Positions 6,109-7,665 of a DNA stretch of 7,665 bases are shown one piece after another. A program made the translations under genes and the position numbers. This DNA is from RGIG4140 sp045655105 (GTDB lineage: Bacteria; Pseudomonadota; Alphaproteobacteria; CAAHEQ01; UBA3637): positions 1-7,665 of the forward strand of contig JAZOOQ010000088.1 of assembly GCA_045655105.1 (NCBI GenBank), in the 5' to 3' direction. The notes below the pieces were generated by a model that did no database searches, was not told where the DNA came from, and worked only from the letters and a program-made list of their open reading frames with translations. Position 1 is the first letter of the stretch. Each line of letters starts with the position of its first letter.

Positions 6109-7293
6109 ATGCAAGCACAGGTTTTTCTTTATTTTGCTGGCGCTGTCGGCATTATTTTAACACTTTTAATTTTAACACTCTGCCTTAAAGTTTTTTCAAG
6201 CAACAAAAAAAGTTCTTCTTTAAGTGCAGAGATTGAACGTTTAGAACGAATAAGTAGAGAAGATGCCAAAGCTCTTCGCCAAGAATTGGCTCAATCTCTT
6301 TTGCAATTTAATGATTCCATTCGCCAATCCGTTGAAACTCAACTTACAAAAATGACAACAGAAAATGCCGTTAAATTAGATCAGATGCGCGAAACCGTTG
6401 ATGAAAAATTGCATGTCACTCTTGAAAAAAGACTAGGAGAATCTTTTTCCCAAGTTTCAGAACGCTTAGAAAAAGTTCATCAAGGCTTAGGAGAAATGCA
6501 GCTACTTGCTTCTGATGTCGGTGGATTAAAGCGCGTTCTCACCAATGTGAAAACTCGTGGAACTTGGGGTGAAGTTCAACTGGGGTCTTTATTGGAACAA
6601 ATGCTTTCTCCCGATCAATTTGTTAAGAATGCCCATATTCAAGAAGGATCTGCAGAAGTTGTTGAATTTGCTGTTAAATTACCAGATGGCGACGTTTTAA
6701 TTCCAATTGATTCAAAGTTTCCTATTGAAGATTATGAGCGATTAATTGAAGCTTCAGATAAAGGCGATACCAATCAAATTGATTTTGCCTCTAACGAGCT
6801 TGAAAAACGCATTAAATTAGAAGCAAAACGCATCTCTTCAAAATATATCTATCCCCCAAAAACAACGGATTTTGCCATTATGTTTTTGCCAACTGAAGGC
6901 CTTTATGCTGAAGTGATGAAGAAACCAGGATTATCTAGCGAAATTCAAACTAAATATCGCATTTCAATTGCTGGCCCATCAACATTAGGTGCCTTTTTAA
7001 ACTCACTTCAGATGGGATTTAGATCTTTTGCCATTCAAAAACGTTCTGGCGAGGTTTGGAAAACATTAAGTGAAGTAAAAACAGAATTTGAAAAATATTT
7101 AACTTGGATTGAAAAGGTTAAACGTAATTTAGAACAAGCTTATAAAACCATTGATGAAGCAGATACAAGAACAAGAGCTGTTGCCAGAAAACTAAGAGGG
7201 GTTACGGAAAATTCCAATACTGAAATTGATGGTGGCGAACTTAATATTCAAAGTCTTCCGCAATCTCTTATCGAAACCCAAGAAAGCGCTTAA
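6109..7293 (+). CDS. rmuC: DNA recombination protein RmuC homologue, 394 aa
   Basis: RmuC proteins limit recombination at inverted repeats and are thought to be nuclease-like (PD-(D/E)XK-related fold); the exact reaction is not settled. This copy has the family layout: one N-terminal membrane segment (5-28), a long charged coiled coil (about 38-130) and the conserved RmuC domain (about 135-350). Landmarks are TRGTWGEVQLGSLLEQ (149-164), the DSKFP motif (201-205) after LPDGD and a short beta strand, FAIMFLPTEGLYAEV (255-269) and GPSTLGAFLNSLQMGF (289-304). A second helical stretch follows (315-360), then a short polar tail. The length is slightly shorter than E. coli RmuC but normal for the family. 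The start is supported by AAGGGGA 6 nt upstream. The gene is divergent from the M50-like gene and ends before a shared strong terminator. Confidence 0.95.
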   Translation: MQAQVFLYFAGAVGIILTLLILTLCLKVFSSNKKSSSLSAEIERLERISREDAKALRQELAQSLLQFNDSIRQSVETQLTKMTTENAVKLDQMRETVDEKLHVTLEKRLGESFSQVSERLEKVHQGLGEMQLLASDVGGLKRVLTNVKTRGTWGEVQLGSLLEQMLSPDQFVKNAHIQEGSAEVVEFAVKLPDGDVLIPIDSKFPIEDYERLIEASDKGDTNQIDFASNELEKRIKLEAKRISSKYIYPPKTTDFAIMFLPTEGLYAEVMKKPGLSSEIQTKYRISIAGPSTLGAFLNSLQMGFRSFAIQKRSGEVWKTLSEVKTEFEKYLTWIEKVKRNLEQAYKTIDEADTRTRAVARKLRGVTENSNTEIDGGELNIQSLPQSLIETQESA

Positions 7294-7350
7294 AAAATAA
7301 AATATAAATTATATTAATAGGTTAATAAAAATTCTTAAACTAATGCATTA

Positions 7351-7382
7351 ACAAAAAGCCCTCTTTCATGAGGGCTTTTTGT
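7351..7382. terminator. Bidirectional terminator between rmuC and the barrel gene
   Basis: A perfect 13-bp stem, ACAAAAAGCCCTC (7351-7363) with GAGGGCTTTTTGT (7370-7382), encloses the six-base loop TTTCAT. The GC core is flanked by A and T runs on both sides, so it works on either strand: for rmuC on plus and for the convergent outer-membrane gene on minus. Confidence 0.92.
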
Positions 7383-7395
7383 TATTTCCTTTCAC

Positions 7396-7665
7396 TTAAA
7401 ACTTCATTTCTAAACGGATCATACCTGAATGATCCTGATACTCTTTCCTAAACGATCCATTATATTCAAGCTTCAATGTTGTTCGATCATTAAGTTTGGC
7501 TTCAATGCCTGTTGAGATGCCAACACTCAAGCGATCCAATGCTTCAGAGTTCACGGTATAGCTCGCACCATTAGCAAGCGTGTTGAGTGCTGATACGTCA
7601 TCACTGATCACATCATACCCAACGTTAATGCCAACACTTGGGCGAATTTTGCCCAAATCCCAAGC
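7396..7665 (-). CDS. C-terminal end of an autotransporter-like outer-membrane beta-barrel protein (partial)
   Basis: Only the last 89 residues are in the window; the frame is open through the right edge (it reads AWDLGKIRPS... from 7665), so the gene continues outside. The sequence alternates polar and hydrophobic residues in strands ending in aromatic or charged turns: KIRPSVGINVGYDV, LDRLSVGISTGIEAKL, TTLKLEYNGSF, and the last strand MIRLEMKF. The final Phe and alternating pattern are the beta-signal recognised by the BAM complex. This is the usual end of a type V autotransporter domain, although another barrel family is possible. No start site can be assigned. GC is about 42% over this piece and near half toward the right edge, higher than in the other genes. 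Confidence 0.8.
   Translation of the reverse strand, partial: AWDLGKIRPSVGINVGYDVISDDVSALNTLANGASYTVNSEALDRLSVGISTGIEAKLNDRTTLKLEYNGSFRKEYQDHSGMIRLEMKF

Overview
The window is AT-rich bacterial DNA (roughly one third G+C by eye) with seven protein-coding genes, the last cut by the right edge. No tRNA, rRNA, insertion sequence, integrase or CRISPR array is visible. The aspartyl-tRNA synthetase carries the motif-2 wording usual in Alphaproteobacteria (FRDEDARADRSPGEFYQLD). The LptG protein ends with the alphaproteobacterial-style tail LLHLEDG, and RmuC and an outer-membrane barrel mark a Gram-negative cell. With an ankyrin-repeat protein added, a low-GC, possibly host- or protist-associated alphaproteobacterium (Holosporales/Rickettsiales-like, or an uncultured gut lineage) is the best guess. 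The exact lineage is inference.

Layout: (1) 43-1542, minus, a cytoplasmic protein built almost wholly of ankyrin repeats. (2) 1543-1679, a divergent intergenic region with an 18-bp inverted repeat, a tandem 12-bp near-repeat and a TTGACA-type promoter. (3) 1680-2225, plus, an unrecognised membrane-anchored protein with a C-terminal four-cysteine knot-like tail. (4) 2298-3398, plus, lptG of the lipopolysaccharide exporter, with its own promoter and without its usual partner lptF beside it. (5) 3433-3461, a two-way terminator shared with (6) aspS, 3477-5243, minus. (7) 5330-6019, minus, a membrane-embedded HExxH (M50-like) putative metalloprotease, probably starting at an internal ATG with a perfect Shine-Dalgarno. 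(8) A short divergent promoter region, then rmuC, 6109-7293, plus. (9) 7351-7382, a strong two-way terminator shared with (10) the 3' end of an autotransporter-like outer-membrane barrel gene, minus, running off the right edge.

The genes do not form one pathway. lptG (LPS export), the barrel protein and the two membrane proteins of unknown role concern the cell envelope; aspS and rmuC are housekeeping. Gene pairs are alternately convergent (sharing bidirectional terminators) and divergent (sharing compact promoter regions), apart from two tandem pairs: the cysteine-tailed gene with lptG, and the M50-like gene with aspS. I see no convincing new multi-gene system. The most unexplained items are the cysteine-tailed protein with its divergent ankyrin neighbour and the operator-like repeats between them, the M50-like protease, and the higher GC of the barrel gene at the right edge.
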